Shown one piece after another: positions 1 to 7,652 of a DNA stretch of 12,707 bases (position 1 is its first letter; the number at the start of each line of letters is the position of its first letter). The position numbers were made by a program, and so were the translations under genes. Source of the stretch: Alphaproteobacteria bacterium (GTDB lineage Bacteria > Pseudomonadota > Alphaproteobacteria > UBA9219); contig JAQUPC010000063.1 in the NCBI GenBank assembly GCA_028716765.1, positions 1 to 12,707 of the forward strand, given 5' to 3'. The notes under the pieces are model-generated. The model did no database searches. It had not been told where the DNA came from and worked only from the letters and a program-made list of their open reading frames with translations.

Positions 1-1
1 T

Positions 2-655
2 CCCTTGCTGGCAGGCGCCGATTCATTCGGCGGATCGTTGCACAAAAGTTTCCCCGGGCCTCACAAGGCTTTTTTTGCGACAAACGACAAAATAATTTAC
101 GAATCTTTCGCCAACAATGCCGCCCATCTCATCAGCCATCATCATGCCGCCGATGTTTTGGCGCTTGCCGTCGCTCTTCTCGAGTTTGAGCGTTGCGACG
201 GCGCCGGATATGCCCGAAGCACCGTCGGCAACGCCCAGGCCTTTGCCGGAGTTTTGTACAAGGAAGGCCTGACCGTCGCGGGCGCCGACAGGGCCTTTAC
301 GGCTACGCATCAAGTCTGGGTCGCGAACGCACAGCCGGTAAGCGGTCAACTGACGTCAAATGCCCTTTACGAAGCCGGATTTCTCGTCAACGCGTTCGGG
401 GGTTTGCCCGTTTTTCCGGAAGGCGGCCTCAGGCTCGGCTTTAACGAGATGACGCGGTTCGGCGTTCATGCCGAAGCGGCACGGGAACTGGCCGGGCTTT
501 TTGTCACTGTAGTAAAGCGCGGGAATAGTCCGGAAATCCGGAACAGGCTTGCCGCCCTGCGAAAAGAGTTTTCGGTGCCGCGTTATTGCTTCCCCGGCTA
601 TGAAGGAATGGTCAAGGACGCCTTGGCCGCCGCGCTTGCCGCCCTGTGCGGATAA
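2..655 (+). CDS. Serine hydroxymethyltransferase-like PLP-dependent enzyme, C-terminal part (5' end outside window)
   Basis: The frame is open to the left edge, so only the last 217 codons are present. Near the start of the fragment is SLHKSFPGP (Lys about residue 15). It resembles the THKTLRGP active-site motif of serine hydroxymethyltransferase, where the lysine forms the Schiff base with pyridoxal phosphate. Further on, HQVWVANA and the GLRLGFNEMTRFG stretch occupy the places of the SHMT C-terminal-domain motifs that bind the substrate carboxylate. The family fold (aspartate aminotransferase fold type I) is fairly clear. The sequence is too divergent to call true GlyA, which would interconvert serine and glycine on tetrahydrofolate. 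A related aldolase or transaldolase, or a tailoring enzyme, is equally possible. The gene ends five bases before the convergent clpA stop, with no terminator hairpin visible between them. Confidence 0.6.
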   Translation, partial: PLLAGADSFGGSLHKSFPGPHKAFFATNDKIIYESFANNAAHLISHHHAADVLALAVALLEFERCDGAGYARSTVGNAQAFAGVLYKEGLTVAGADRAFTATHQVWVANAQPVSGQLTSNALYEAGFLVNAFGGLPVFPEGGLRLGFNEMTRFGVHAEAARELAGLFVTVVKRGNSPEIRNRLAALRKEFSVPRYCFPGYEGMVKDALAAALAALCG

Positions 656-660
656 AAATT

Positions 661-2991
661 TTAGCCGCGCGGATTGATTTCCATCAACGCCTCTTCCTTC
701 TCGTCCGCGCCGGACGGCGGCGAAGATTCCGGCGCTTCTTCGAAACGGAAGGTGAGGATGTCGGCGCCGGCGTCAAACCCGATGATCACCGTGCCGCCTT
801 TTTGCAGCTTGCCGAACAGCAGTTCTTCGGCCAGCGGCTTTTTTACGTGCTCCTGCATCATGCGCGCCAGCGGCCGCGCGCCGTTTTGCGGATCGTAGCC
901 CTTCTTGCCGAGCCATGCACGCGCTTCGCTTGAGAGCTCGATGGTCACGTCGCGCTCCGCCAGCTGCGCTTCGAGCTGCATCACGAACTTGTCCACCACG
1001 CGGCCGATGACCTCGGGCGACAAGGTGTTGAACGTAATGATCGCGTCGAGCCGGTTGCGGAACTCGGGCGTGAACAGGCGGTTGATGGCCTCCGAATCCT
1101 CGCCCGCGCGATTGGCGCGCTCGAAGCCGATGGCGTTTTTGGCGAGCTCCGCCGCGCCCGCGTTCGTCGTCATGATCAAAATCGCGTTACGGAAATCGAT
1201 GCTCTTGCCGTTGTGGTCGGTCAGTTTGCCGTGATCCATCACCTGCAAAAGGATGTTGGACAGGTCGGGGTGCGCCTTTTCGATTTCGTCGAGCAGAAGC
1301 ACGCAGTGCGGCGTCTGGTCCACCGCGTCGGTCAGCAAGCCGCCCTGATCGAAGCCGACGTAGCCCGGCGGCGCGCCGATCAGGCGCGCGACGCTGTGTT
1401 TTTCCATGTATTCCGACATGTCGAAACGTTTGAGTTCGATGCCCATGCTGGCCGCCAGTTGCCGCGCCGCCTCGGTTTTGCCGACGCCGGTGGGGCCGGA
1501 GAACAGGTAGGAGCCGACGGGCTTTTCCGGCTCGCGCAAACCCGCGCGCGCCAGCTTGATGGCGGCCACGAGCGCGCCGATCGCCTGATCCTGTCCGTAA
1601 ACCATCGCCTTCAAATCGCGCTCGAGGCTGCTCAGCATTGTGCGGTCGTCGTGGCTGACGGAGCGCGCCGGTATGCGGGCTATTTTGGCGACGATGGCTT
1701 CGATGTCCTTCACGCCGATGCTGCTTTTGCGCTCTTCCGGCGGCAAAAGCATCTGCGAGGCTCCCACCTCGTCGATCACGTCGATGGCCTTGTCCGGCAG
1801 CTTGCGATCGTTGATGTAGCGCGCGGAAAGTTCCACGGCGGCGCGCAGGGCGGCGCTTGTATAAGACACGCGATGATGGTCTTCGTAATACGGCTTGAGA
1901 CCTTCGAGAATCTTTACGGCCTCGTCCTGCGAAGGCTCGTGAACGTCGATTTTCTGGAACCGGCGCACGAGCGCGCGATCCTTCTCGAAATAATTGCGGT
2001 ATTCCTTGTAGGTGGTGGAGCCGATGCAGCGCAGCCCGCCGTCGGCCAGCGCGGGCTTCAAAAGATTGGAAGCGTCCATCGAGCCGCCGGACGTCGCGCC
2101 CGCGCCGATGACCGTGTGAATCTCGTCGATGAAAAGAACCGCGCCTTGAAGCGCCTTCATCTCGGCCAGAACGTTTTTGAGCCGCTCCTCGAAATCGCCG
2201 CGGTAGCGCGTGCCGGCCAAAAGCGCCCCCATATCAAGGGCATAGAGGACGGCTGGCTTCAGCACATCCGGCACTTCGCCCTTGACGATGCGCCGCGCCA
2301 GCCCTTCGGCAATCGCCGTTTTGCCGACGCCCGGATCGCCGACGTAAAGAGGGTTGTTTTTCTGGCGGCGGCAGAGAATCTGGATCGTCCGCTCGATCTC
2401 GGCCGCACGCCCAATCAGCGGATCGATCTTTCCCGCCAGCGCTTTCTCGTTCAGGTTGACGCAGTAAGCCTCGAGCGCCTCCTTGCCCTTTTTCGCAACG
2501 CGCTCGGCGGCCGCGTCTTCGTCCGCGCCGTGCACGGCGGCACCCGCGGGCGAGGAAGTTGTTTTCGTCATGCCGTGCGAAAGATAGCTGACGGCGTCGA
2601 AGCGGGTCATGTTCTGGTTTTGCAGGAAATAAACGGCGTGGCTTTCGCGCTCGGCGAACAGCGCCACGAGAACGTTCGCGCCGTCCACTTCCTCGCGCCC
2701 CGACGACTGCACATGGACGATCGCACGCTGAAGGACGCGCTGAAAACCGGTCGTGGGCTGGGGATCGGCGCCCGCGGCGGCGCGCAGGCTCGCCATCTCT
2801 TCGTCCAGATAACCGCCAAGGTCCGCGCGCAGACGATCGAGGTCGACGCCGCACGCGCGCATGACGGCCACGGCGTCCGGATCCTCGGTCAGCGCCAGCA
2901 ACAAATGCTCGAGCGTGGCGTATTCGTGCCGCCGCTCGCCCGCCAAAGCCAGCGCCCGGTGCAAACTGCGTTCAAGGTGGCGTGAAAGCAT
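661..2991 (-). CDS. clpA: ATP-dependent Clp protease, ATP-binding subunit ClpA
   Basis: This is the AAA+ unfoldase that feeds substrates to the ClpP peptidase in the cytoplasm. The 776-residue product has the full ClpA plan. An N-terminal Clp_N domain (about 1-140) binds ClpS and begins with the typical [10 protein letters not shown] stretch. AAA module 1 has Walker A GDPGVGKT (218-225) and Walker B VLFIDE (285-290). AAA module 2 has Walker A GPTGVGKT (499-506) and Walker B LLLDEIE (565-571). An IGF loop near 621 is the ClpP-docking tripeptide. The length is close to E. coli ClpA. I chose the ATG at 2991 because GGGAG (3003-2999) lies seven bases upstream and the protein then starts like other ClpA proteins. 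A GTG 27 bases further upstream falls about at the predicted transcription start and is rejected. It is preceded by clpS and by its own heat-shock-type promoter. Confidence 0.97.
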   Translation of the reverse strand: MLSRHLERSLHRALALAGERRHEYATLEHLLLALTEDPDAVAVMRACGVDLDRLRADLGGYLDEEMASLRAAAGADPQPTTGFQRVLQRAIVHVQSSGREEVDGANVLVALFAERESHAVYFLQNQNMTRFDAVSYLSHGMTKTTSSPAGAAVHGADEDAAAERVAKKGKEALEAYCVNLNEKALAGKIDPLIGRAAEIERTIQILCRRQKNNPLYVGDPGVGKTAIAEGLARRIVKGEVPDVLKPAVLYALDMGALLAGTRYRGDFEERLKNVLAEMKALQGAVLFIDEIHTVIGAGATSGGSMDASNLLKPALADGGLRCIGSTTYKEYRNYFEKDRALVRRFQKIDVHEPSQDEAVKILEGLKPYYEDHHRVSYTSAALRAAVELSARYINDRKLPDKAIDVIDEVGASQMLLPPEERKSSIGVKDIEAIVAKIARIPARSVSHDDRTMLSSLERDLKAMVYGQDQAIGALVAAIKLARAGLREPEKPVGSYLFSGPTGVGKTEAARQLAASMGIELKRFDMSEYMEKHSVARLIGAPPGYVGFDQGGLLTDAVDQTPHCVLLLDEIEKAHPDLSNILLQVMDHGKLTDHNGKSIDFRNAILIMTTNAGAAELAKNAIGFERANRAGEDSEAINRLFTPEFRNRLDAIITFNTLSPEVIGRVVDKFVMQLEAQLAERDVTIELSSEARAWLGKKGYDPQNGARPLARMMQEHVKKPLAEELLFGKLQKGGTVIIGFDAGADILTFRFEEAPESSPPSGADEKEEALMEINPRG

Positions 2992-3022
2992 CAACGATCT
3001 CCCGGCCAAATCTACCACTAAC

Positions 3023-3050
3023 AGATGGGGACAAACAAATTTTCTTCAAG
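3023..3050 (-). promoter_or_regulatory. Heat-shock (sigma-32/RpoH) promoter for clpA
   Basis: Read on the minus strand, this is CTTGAA (3050-3045), a 14-base spacer, then CCCCATCT (3030-3023). It matches the E. coli sigma-32 consensus CTTGAA-N13-15-CCCCATnT at every defined position. The expected start site falls near 3016-3019, leaving a leader of roughly 25 bases before the clpA ATG at 2991 with its Shine-Dalgarno. Alphaproteobacterial RpoH consensus sequences are slightly looser, but they share CTTG and a C-rich -10. Control of clpA by RpoH is inferred, not measured. Confidence 0.8.
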
Positions 3051-3089
3051 ACCAAGGCATTGAAGGGGCTAGGGGTTAGAAACCGGATT

Positions 3090-3127
3090 AAAAGGATCGG
3101 TTATAATTATAGCTATAACCCTGATCC
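3090..3127 (-). terminator. Hairpin plus T-run directly after clpS (terminator or attenuator)
   Basis: Immediately after the clpS TAG, the minus strand can fold GGATC and GGTTATA (3127-3123, 3120-3114) onto TATAACC and GATCC (3105-3099, 3098-3094). This gives a 12-bp stem with a 2-base bulge and an 8-base AT-rich loop. TTTT follows at 3093-3090. This is the layout of an intrinsic terminator, although half of the stem is AT and it may be leaky. It lies upstream of the clpA heat-shock promoter, which fits separate transcription of the two genes. Confidence 0.55.
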
Positions 3128-3490
3128 CTATTCCTTCTCCATCGTGCATTGCAGCGGATGCTCGGCCTGCCGGGACGCGGCCATCACCTGCGCCACTTTG
3201 GTTTCCGCGACCTCAAGCGTGTAAACGCCGCACAGGCCCGCGCCGCGTTTATGAACGTGCAGCATGATGCGCGTGGCTTCCCAGTTGCTTTTGTTGAAGA
3301 TGGTCTCGAGAACCTGCACAACGAACTCCATCGGCGTGTAGTCGTCGTTCAGCAGGTAAACCTTGTAAAGAGACGGCTTTTTCGTCTTCGGTCGGGGCTT
3401 GACCGCCAGCGCCGTGCGCGGGCCGATGACGTCGGCGTCGTCGTCCTTGCCGCCGGAAGAGGTGGCGCAAAATGGTCCTTTTGCTATCAT
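3128..3490 (-). CDS. clpS: ATP-dependent Clp protease adaptor ClpS
   Basis: This is the adaptor that binds N-degron substrates and delivers them to the ClpA N-domain. The 120-residue product carries a variable, charged N-terminal tail (about 1-38, including [10 protein letters not shown]) and then the ClpS core. [10 protein letters not shown] (47-56) holds the Asn/Asp pair and gatekeeper Met that line the N-degron pocket in E. coli ClpS. LHVHKRG (77-83) supplies the pocket His, and [12 protein letters not shown] is the C-terminal signature. The ATG at 3490 gives a normal-length ClpS. No Shine-Dalgarno is visible, but an extended -10 box lies just upstream, suggesting a leaderless message. The frame stays open upstream to 4105 on this strand, but that part is antisense to nadD and has no ClpS-like character. 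Confidence 0.95.
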   Translation of the reverse strand: MIAKGPFCATSSGGKDDDADVIGPRTALAVKPRPKTKKPSLYKVYLLNDDYTPMEFVVQVLETIFNKSNWEATRIMLHVHKRGAGLCGVYTLEVAETKVAQVMAASRQAEHPLQCTMEKE

Positions 3491-3497
3491 GCTGAAA

Positions 3498-3506
3498 ACT
3501 ATAGCA
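3498..3506 (-). promoter_or_regulatory. Possible extended -10 promoter for clpS, leaderless
   Basis: The minus strand reads TGCTATAGT (3506-3498), an extended -10 box of the TGnTATAAT type with one mismatch. I see no convincing -35. The start site would fall at 3490-3491, on or next to the A of the clpS ATG, which agrees with the missing Shine-Dalgarno. Confidence 0.4.
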
Positions 3507-3512
3507 TATAAC
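3507..3512 (+). promoter_or_regulatory. Possible -10 box for nadD, leaderless
   Basis: TATAAC (3507-3512) matches the sigma-70 -10 consensus at five of six positions. It places a start site at about 3518-3519, on the nadD ATG, and nadD also lacks a Shine-Dalgarno. A -35-like TTGCTA (3481-3486) is present, but at a poor 20-base spacing. Only three bases separate this box from the clpS -10 on the other strand. Confidence 0.3.
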
Positions 3513-3517
3513 GCAAC

Positions 3518-4144
3518 ATGATCCATCCCACTCCCTTTTCCGGCTCCACCTTCGCCGGAGCGCGCATCGGCCTTCTGGGCGGCTCGTTCAATCCCGCGCA
3601 CGAGGGGCATGTCGCCATGAGCCTTTACGCCCTGAAACGCCTTCGTCTGGACCGGGTCTGGTGGCTGGTCAGCCCGCAAAACCCCCTGAAGCCCGCCGCG
3701 GACATGGCCCCGCTTGCCGAAAGGCTGCGGCAGGCCCGCCTTCTTGCAAAAGCCGCCCCGCGCATTGCCGTCACGGCCATCGAGGAACGGCTGGGCACGC
3801 GCTACACCATCGACACCGTCCATAAACTGCAAAGCCGGATGCCGCGCGCCCGTTTTGTCTGGCTTATGGGGGAGGACAATCTGCGGCAATGCCACCTTTG
3901 GCAGCGATGGGAGGCGCTTTTTCAAACCGTTCCGATTGCCGTTTTTCGCCGCCCCGGTTATGCTGCGGGGCATCGGGACGGCAGGGCGGCGCAGCGCTTC
4001 GCCGCCGCGCGGCAAAAAACGGGCGCGGCCGGGCAACTGGCCGTCATGACGCCGCCCGCCTGGCTGATGCTCGACAACCGGCCTAACCCGCTGTCGGCGA
4101 CGCAAGTCCGGCGGCAGACAACCTTAAAACGAAAAGGATCGTGA
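3518..4144 (+). CDS. nadD: Nicotinate-nucleotide adenylyltransferase NadD
   Basis: NadD transfers AMP from ATP to nicotinate mononucleotide, giving deamido-NAD in NAD biosynthesis. The 208-residue product opens its core with [14 protein letters not shown] (about 18-31). This is the nucleotidyltransferase motif with the GSFNPxHxGH signature that binds [14 protein letters not shown] follows as in other NadD proteins. Near the C-terminus is PLSATQVRR, a variant of the usual ISSTxIR motif. The length is normal for the family. The ATG at 3518 was chosen because it leaves a short leader before the core; no Shine-Dalgarno is visible, so the message may be leaderless. It is followed after three bases by rsfS, the usual partner in bacterial genomes, and the two are surely co-transcribed. 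Confidence 0.95.
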   Translation: MIHPTPFSGSTFAGARIGLLGGSFNPAHEGHVAMSLYALKRLRLDRVWWLVSPQNPLKPAADMAPLAERLRQARLLAKAAPRIAVTAIEERLGTRYTIDTVHKLQSRMPRARFVWLMGEDNLRQCHLWQRWEALFQTVPIAVFRRPGYAAGHRDGRAAQRFAAARQKTGAAGQLAVMTPPAWLMLDNRPNPLSATQVRRQTTLKRKGS

Positions 4145-4147
4145 CAC

Positions 4148-4675
4148 GTGGCGACAAAAAAGAAACCGGCAGCAAAAACGAAATCCGCAACGCGGAAGCC
4201 GCTCAAGAAAAAGAAAGCCTCACCCGCCGTCCCACGAAAAAAACCCGCACTGAAGCGCGCCAAACCTGTTCGCAAGCCCTTGCCCAAAAAACCGGTTGCC
4301 AAAAAAACGGCGCGCAAAACGCCGAAGCAAGCGGCCAAAGGCTTGCCCGAAATGCAGAGGGACGCCGCGCTAAAAATTCTCGACGAGCGGCAAGCCAGCG
4401 ACGTGATGACGGTGGACATGCGCGGCCGCAGCGCCATGGCGGATTACGTCATCGCCGCCACGGGGCGCTCCGGCCGTCAGCTGGCCGCGATGGCCGATTA
4501 CCTGCGCGAAGCCTTCGTGAAAATGGGCATCCGTAAAATCAGGATCGAGGGCGCGGCGCAAGGCGACTGGGTTCTGATCGACGGCGGCGACGTTCTTGTG
4601 CATCTCTTCCGCCCCGAAGTGCGCCGCTACTACAACATCGAAGACATCTGGATCAGGGCCCGAACTCATGAATAG
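4148..4675 (+). CDS. rsfS: Ribosomal silencing factor RsfS with a long basic N-terminal extension
   Basis: RsfS (Iojap family) binds ribosomal protein L14 on the 50S subunit and blocks joining with 30S, lowering translation in starvation. The core starts about residue 71 (ALKILDERQASDV). It includes SAMADYVIAATGRSGRQ, the conserved DWVLIDGGDVLVHLF stretch, and RPEVRRYYNIEDIW. The first 68 residues are almost entirely Lys, Ala, Pro, Arg and Thr, unlike typical RsfS of about 105-130 residues. The GTG at 4148 is supported by AAGGA (4134-4138) nine bases upstream, so the tail looks genuine. An internal ATG at 4352, with AAAGG ten bases before it, could start a short form. Codons 170-175 and the stop lie inside the downstream palindromic element, so the natural C-terminus has been replaced. 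Confidence 0.93.
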   Translation: MATKKKPAAKTKSATRKPLKKKKASPAVPRKKPALKRAKPVRKPLPKKPVAKKTARKTPKQAAKGLPEMQRDAALKILDERQASDVMTVDMRGRSAMADYVIAATGRSGRQLAAMADYLREAFVKMGIRKIRIEGAAQGDWVLIDGGDVLVHLFRPEVRRYYNIEDIWIRARTHE

Positions 4676-4920
4676 CATGAGGTTCTGTTTGCGCAGGATA
4701 AAAAATGGCCAGGAAACAAGCGAAGCTGTAGCACACCTACAGCGAGCGAAGTTGACGCCGTCATTTTTTATCCTGCGCAAACCCGAAGGGCGCGGCGAAA
4801 AAGCCGCCCGGCTGCCTCAAAAAGCTCGCTTGTACGTCCAGTACACGCTTTGCTTTTTTCGTAACCGGATCGCCTTTTTCGCTACGCGCAAAACCCATGC
4901 TATTCATGAGTTCGGGCCCT
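4655..4920. repeat. 266-bp palindromic element between rsfS and dotA (MITE- or RPE-like)
   Basis: The ends are a perfect 25-bp inverted repeat: 4655-4679, starting AGGGCCCGAACTC, and 4896-4920. Inside are a second perfect 20-bp inverted repeat and a central 7-bp hairpin, so the left half could form a large cruciform or RNA hairpin. The left end lies within the last codons of rsfS and supplies its stop. The right end stops 20 bases before the dotA ATG. The element contains no stop in the dotA frame, and one minus-strand frame is also open through its right part. No transposase is present and I find no clear target-site duplication. It resembles non-autonomous palindromic elements such as MITEs or Rickettsia-type RPEs in form only. 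A second copy is not present in this window. Confidence 0.7.
4688..4781. repeat. Inner inverted repeat and central hairpin of the palindromic element
   Basis: A perfect 20-bp repeat, 4688-4707 (TTTGCGCAGGATAAAAAATG) and its reverse complement at 4762-4781, encloses a 54-base loop. Inside the loop GCTGTAG (4725-4731) pairs with CTACAGC (4737-4743) around CACAC. In the rsfS-dotA transcript this would form a stable stem that could slow or attenuate read-through into dotA, or protect the rsfS 3' end. Confidence 0.7.
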
Positions 4921-4940
4921 CTACCCGCGCAGGGGATAAC

Positions 4941-7652
4941 ATGAATCGCCGTATCGAGAGGGTCTTGGGGGCGTTCTTCATAGCGGGCTCGATTCCGTTC
5001 GCGATTCGCGCGGCACACGCCGCAACCCCGGCCGCCGCGCAAACCGGCGGCCTTTTGAGCGGCGCGCCCGAAACGGATTGGGCGCTGGATTGGCTGGAAG
5101 CCCTCTTCCGCGGCGGCGCCTTTTCGCAAGGCCTGACGGGAAGCGACGCTTCCTTTTCCGCGCTCGCGGCGGCGCTGCGCGAGGCGCTAAGCGTTTACAG
5201 CCTCGGCATGCTCGTTCTCGCCGGATTTCTTGTAGCCTATCACGTCATCGCCATGGTGACGGAAACGGCGCAGCACGGCACCGCGTTCGGGCGCCGGACG
5301 AACATGTTTTGGGCGCCGCTTCGTTTCGTTCTGGCGATCGGCTTGCTCGTGCCCATCGGCGGAGGGCTGAACACGGGCCAGTTTCTCGTCGTCAAACTGG
5401 CCGGAGCGGGGTCTTCTCTCGCCAGCAACGCCTGGCGCGGCGCCGTCGACACCATGAAGGGAAGCCTGGACCGCTTTGTGCCGCCGTACGGCCCGGACGT
5501 TGTCCGCCTGACCGCCGTGGCCGCCGAAATGGAAATGTGCCGTATACTTTACAGGCAGTTCTACGCCGCGCTTCTGCCCGACGCCGCCCTGAACCGGACC
5601 GGGGATATCGGCGACATTCAAAAACTTCCTATGGACCGGCTTGCACCCGAAACATGGCGTTACACCAACAATCTTAACGCGCCGGTTCCTCTGTGCGGCG
5701 AGTATCGCTTTTTGTCGCGCAGCACCGCCGCCGCCGGGGCAGGCACCGATGAAACGGGGCAATTGCCCGCCGAACTGGCCGCGTTCGCCCGCGCCGACGC
5801 CGAGCGCCTGATCATGCAAACCCGGCCGCTGGCCGAAAAAGCGGCGACGGCCTTTTTGAACGGCGCGTCCGGCGCGGCGCCGTTCGCAAACGACATAAGC
5901 TCCGGATTGACGGCGATGATGCAGGAGCAACAAAAGGCGATTGACGGCAAAACAAAAGCGATGACCGCGGGCAACGCGCCGGTTGTCGGACAGGCGATGG
6001 ACGATTCCGCTTCGGCCGGGTGGATCGCCGCCGGGTTTTTCATCGGCAGCCTTGTCCGCCGTCAAGCGGTTTTCGGCGAGCTGACGGCCTACGCCGTCCC
6101 TTCAGCGCAAGCGCCGGTGTTCGGCCACAAGGCTTTGACGGCCTCCATGATCTCGGACGCCGCGGCGTCCGATCCCGTCTTGCGCAACGCGCCGGCGGCG
6201 CAACTCGACAAGCTCTATCTGCTTTACAGTCAGATGGCGGGGGCGATGAAACAGGTGCGCGCGTGGCTTTACGGCCGGCAGGTGAAAAACGCCGATCTGA
6301 TTCTTGCGGATTCGCTGGACGTCGGCGACAGGCTTACCCCCGTGAGCGATTCCGCCGCAGGCGCCTTTCTCTTCGCCCGCGTCTTAAACGGCGCGATGGC
6401 CGCGCACGGCGTTTGGGCGGACCCTTCCCGGAGCGCCGGGGCCAACGGCTCGGCTTCCGCCTTTGCGCGCGCGATGGCCGCGAACCCCGTCGCGGGTCTG
6501 GCGGAGTTGGGGCGGCGGTACGGGGGTCTCGGGAATTATTTGCTTGGCATGGCCGGGCCTGGCCTGGCCGAGCCCGGCGTCATGGGCAGCGCCTTGTTGT
6601 TCGCGATCACGGGTTTCATGTTCGGCGCCGCCGGTTTTCTTCTTCTTTTCATCGTGCCGCTCCTGCCTTTGTTCCGCTTCTTTCTGGGCGTTATGGTTTG
6701 GCTTCTGACCGTGCTCGAGGCCGTGGCCGCCTTGCCTCTCGTGGCGCTGGCGCATTTGACGCCTTCGGGCGAAGGTCTGAGCGGGCCTTTGGCGCGGCGC
6801 GCCTACTGGTTGTGGCTCGGCGTTTTTATGCGCCCCCTTCTGACTCTTTTCGGCTTCGTGGCGGGACTTGCCGTTCTTGTGTTCGCCCTTGCCCTCCTCA
6901 ACAATCTTTTCGTGCCGATGACGCATGCCCTGACCGTCGCGCCGGATGATGTGTTTTTGCCCGTCCGCGTCGGATTGGCGCTGGCGTACGCCGTTATGGC
7001 TCTGGCGATCACGAATCTGGCGTTCAAGGGCGTTTCGTGGTTTCCCGATCGAATCTTACGATGGCTGTCTCCGGCTGAATTCCCTTCGGCGGCAGCGGCG
7101 GCGCCCGGCGCATCCGCGGCGGGAGCGCCGTCTATGTCTTTGCGCGGCCCGGCGGGCGCGGCTTTCCTTGCGGGAGCACAGGCCGTTTCAGTCTCCGGCG
7201 CGACGCCCGGATCGCGCGCGGCGGACAGGCCGCCAACGGCTGAGGAAGCCGCCGCCAGAGCGCATGGCCTGAAAGCCGCCTTGTTGCCCGCCATCCATGA
7301 ACGGCCCGAAGAGCCCGTCGTCATCGGCGGCAAGGAAGAATCAACCGCCAGCGAACAAAGCGGCAGCGCCGCCGGCAGCCGTAGCGGCGCCGCAGCCGCA
7401 GCAGCCGGAAGTTCCGCCACGGCTTCGGCAACCGCCTCGGCGCAGGCCATCGCCATGTCCCGCCAGATGCCCGCAACGGACAAAGCGGGCGCGGCGGCCA
7501 TCGAAAAAGCGCTTGAGAAACTGGCGTCGCAAAAAGACAAACGCGCCCTTCCGCCAAAGGAGGAAAAGGATTTGGACGGCAAGGAATCCGCGAAAAAAGA
7601 AGAATCGCGCGAGCAGTCCTCCGCGCCGCCGGAGGAGGACAAGCCGGAATGA
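4941..7652 (+). CDS. dotA: DotA/TraY-family polytopic membrane protein
   Basis: DotA (Legionella) and TraY (IncI plasmids) are inner-membrane components of I-type type IV secretion systems. The 903-residue product has a signal peptide (about 1-27, ending AHA). Membrane segments follow near 86-107 and 124-141, and FWAPLRFVLAIGLLVPIGGG with GQFLVVKLAG is the family's most recognisable stretch. A large, probably periplasmic region spans about 142-545. Further hydrophobic segments lie at about 549-577, 579-605, 624-657 and 675-697. The last 190 residues are an Ala/Ser-rich then Lys/Glu-rich tail. The order signal peptide, two segments, large periplasmic domain, membrane cluster, cytoplasmic tail matches DotA. 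I chose the ATG at 4941 because AGGGGA (4931-4936) precedes it and a signal peptide follows. The frame is open back into rsfS, but that part is the palindromic element. No other dot/icm gene is in the window. The family is confident; a working secretion role is inferred. Confidence 0.85.
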   Translation: MNRRIERVLGAFFIAGSIPFAIRAAHAATPAAAQTGGLLSGAPETDWALDWLEALFRGGAFSQGLTGSDASFSALAAALREALSVYSLGMLVLAGFLVAYHVIAMVTETAQHGTAFGRRTNMFWAPLRFVLAIGLLVPIGGGLNTGQFLVVKLAGAGSSLASNAWRGAVDTMKGSLDRFVPPYGPDVVRLTAVAAEMEMCRILYRQFYAALLPDAALNRTGDIGDIQKLPMDRLAPETWRYTNNLNAPVPLCGEYRFLSRSTAAAGAGTDETGQLPAELAAFARADAERLIMQTRPLAEKAATAFLNGASGAAPFANDISSGLTAMMQEQQKAIDGKTKAMTAGNAPVVGQAMDDSASAGWIAAGFFIGSLVRRQAVFGELTAYAVPSAQAPVFGHKALTASMISDAAASDPVLRNAPAAQLDKLYLLYSQMAGAMKQVRAWLYGRQVKNADLILADSLDVGDRLTPVSDSAAGAFLFARVLNGAMAAHGVWADPSRSAGANGSASAFARAMAANPVAGLAELGRRYGGLGNYLLGMAGPGLAEPGVMGSALLFAITGFMFGAAGFLLLFIVPLLPLFRFFLGVMVWLLTVLEAVAALPLVALAHLTPSGEGLSGPLARRAYWLWLGVFMRPLLTLFGFVAGLAVLVFALALLNNLFVPMTHALTVAPDDVFLPVRVGLALAYAVMALAITNLAFKGVSWFPDRILRWLSPAEFPSAAAAAPGASAAGAPSMSLRGPAGAAFLAGAQAVSVSGATPGSRAADRPPTAEEAAARAHGLKAALLPAIHERPEEPVVIGGKEESTASEQSGSAAGSRSGAAAAAAGSSATASATASAQAIAMSRQMPATDKAGAAAIEKALEKLASQKDKRALPPKEEKDLDGKESAKKEESREQSSAPPEEDKPE

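Noticed and set aside
1213..2985. A 590-codon plus-strand frame antisense to clpA
   Set aside because: It is the mirror of a strongly conserved, motif-complete ClpA in GC-rich DNA; its His/Arg/Ala-rich product has no family character.
2992..3018. GTG at 3018 as clpA start
   Set aside because: It falls at the predicted heat-shock transcription start, and the ATG at 2991 has a Shine-Dalgarno and a family-typical N-terminus.
3491..4105. Upstream extension of the clpS reading frame on the minus strand (up to 325 residues)
   Set aside because: The added part is antisense to nadD, has no ClpS-like sequence, and ClpS of 120 residues is already of family length.
4596..4940. An earlier start for the DotA-like protein (up to 1018 residues)
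   Set aside because: The extra part is rsfS read in another frame plus the palindromic element; a ribosome binding site and signal peptide sit at 4941.
4761..5129. A 122-codon minus-strand frame across the right part of the palindromic element into dotA
   Set aside because: Its beginning is antisense to dotA and only the element part looks peptide-like; no start signals. It might be a trait of the element family but is not supported as a gene here.
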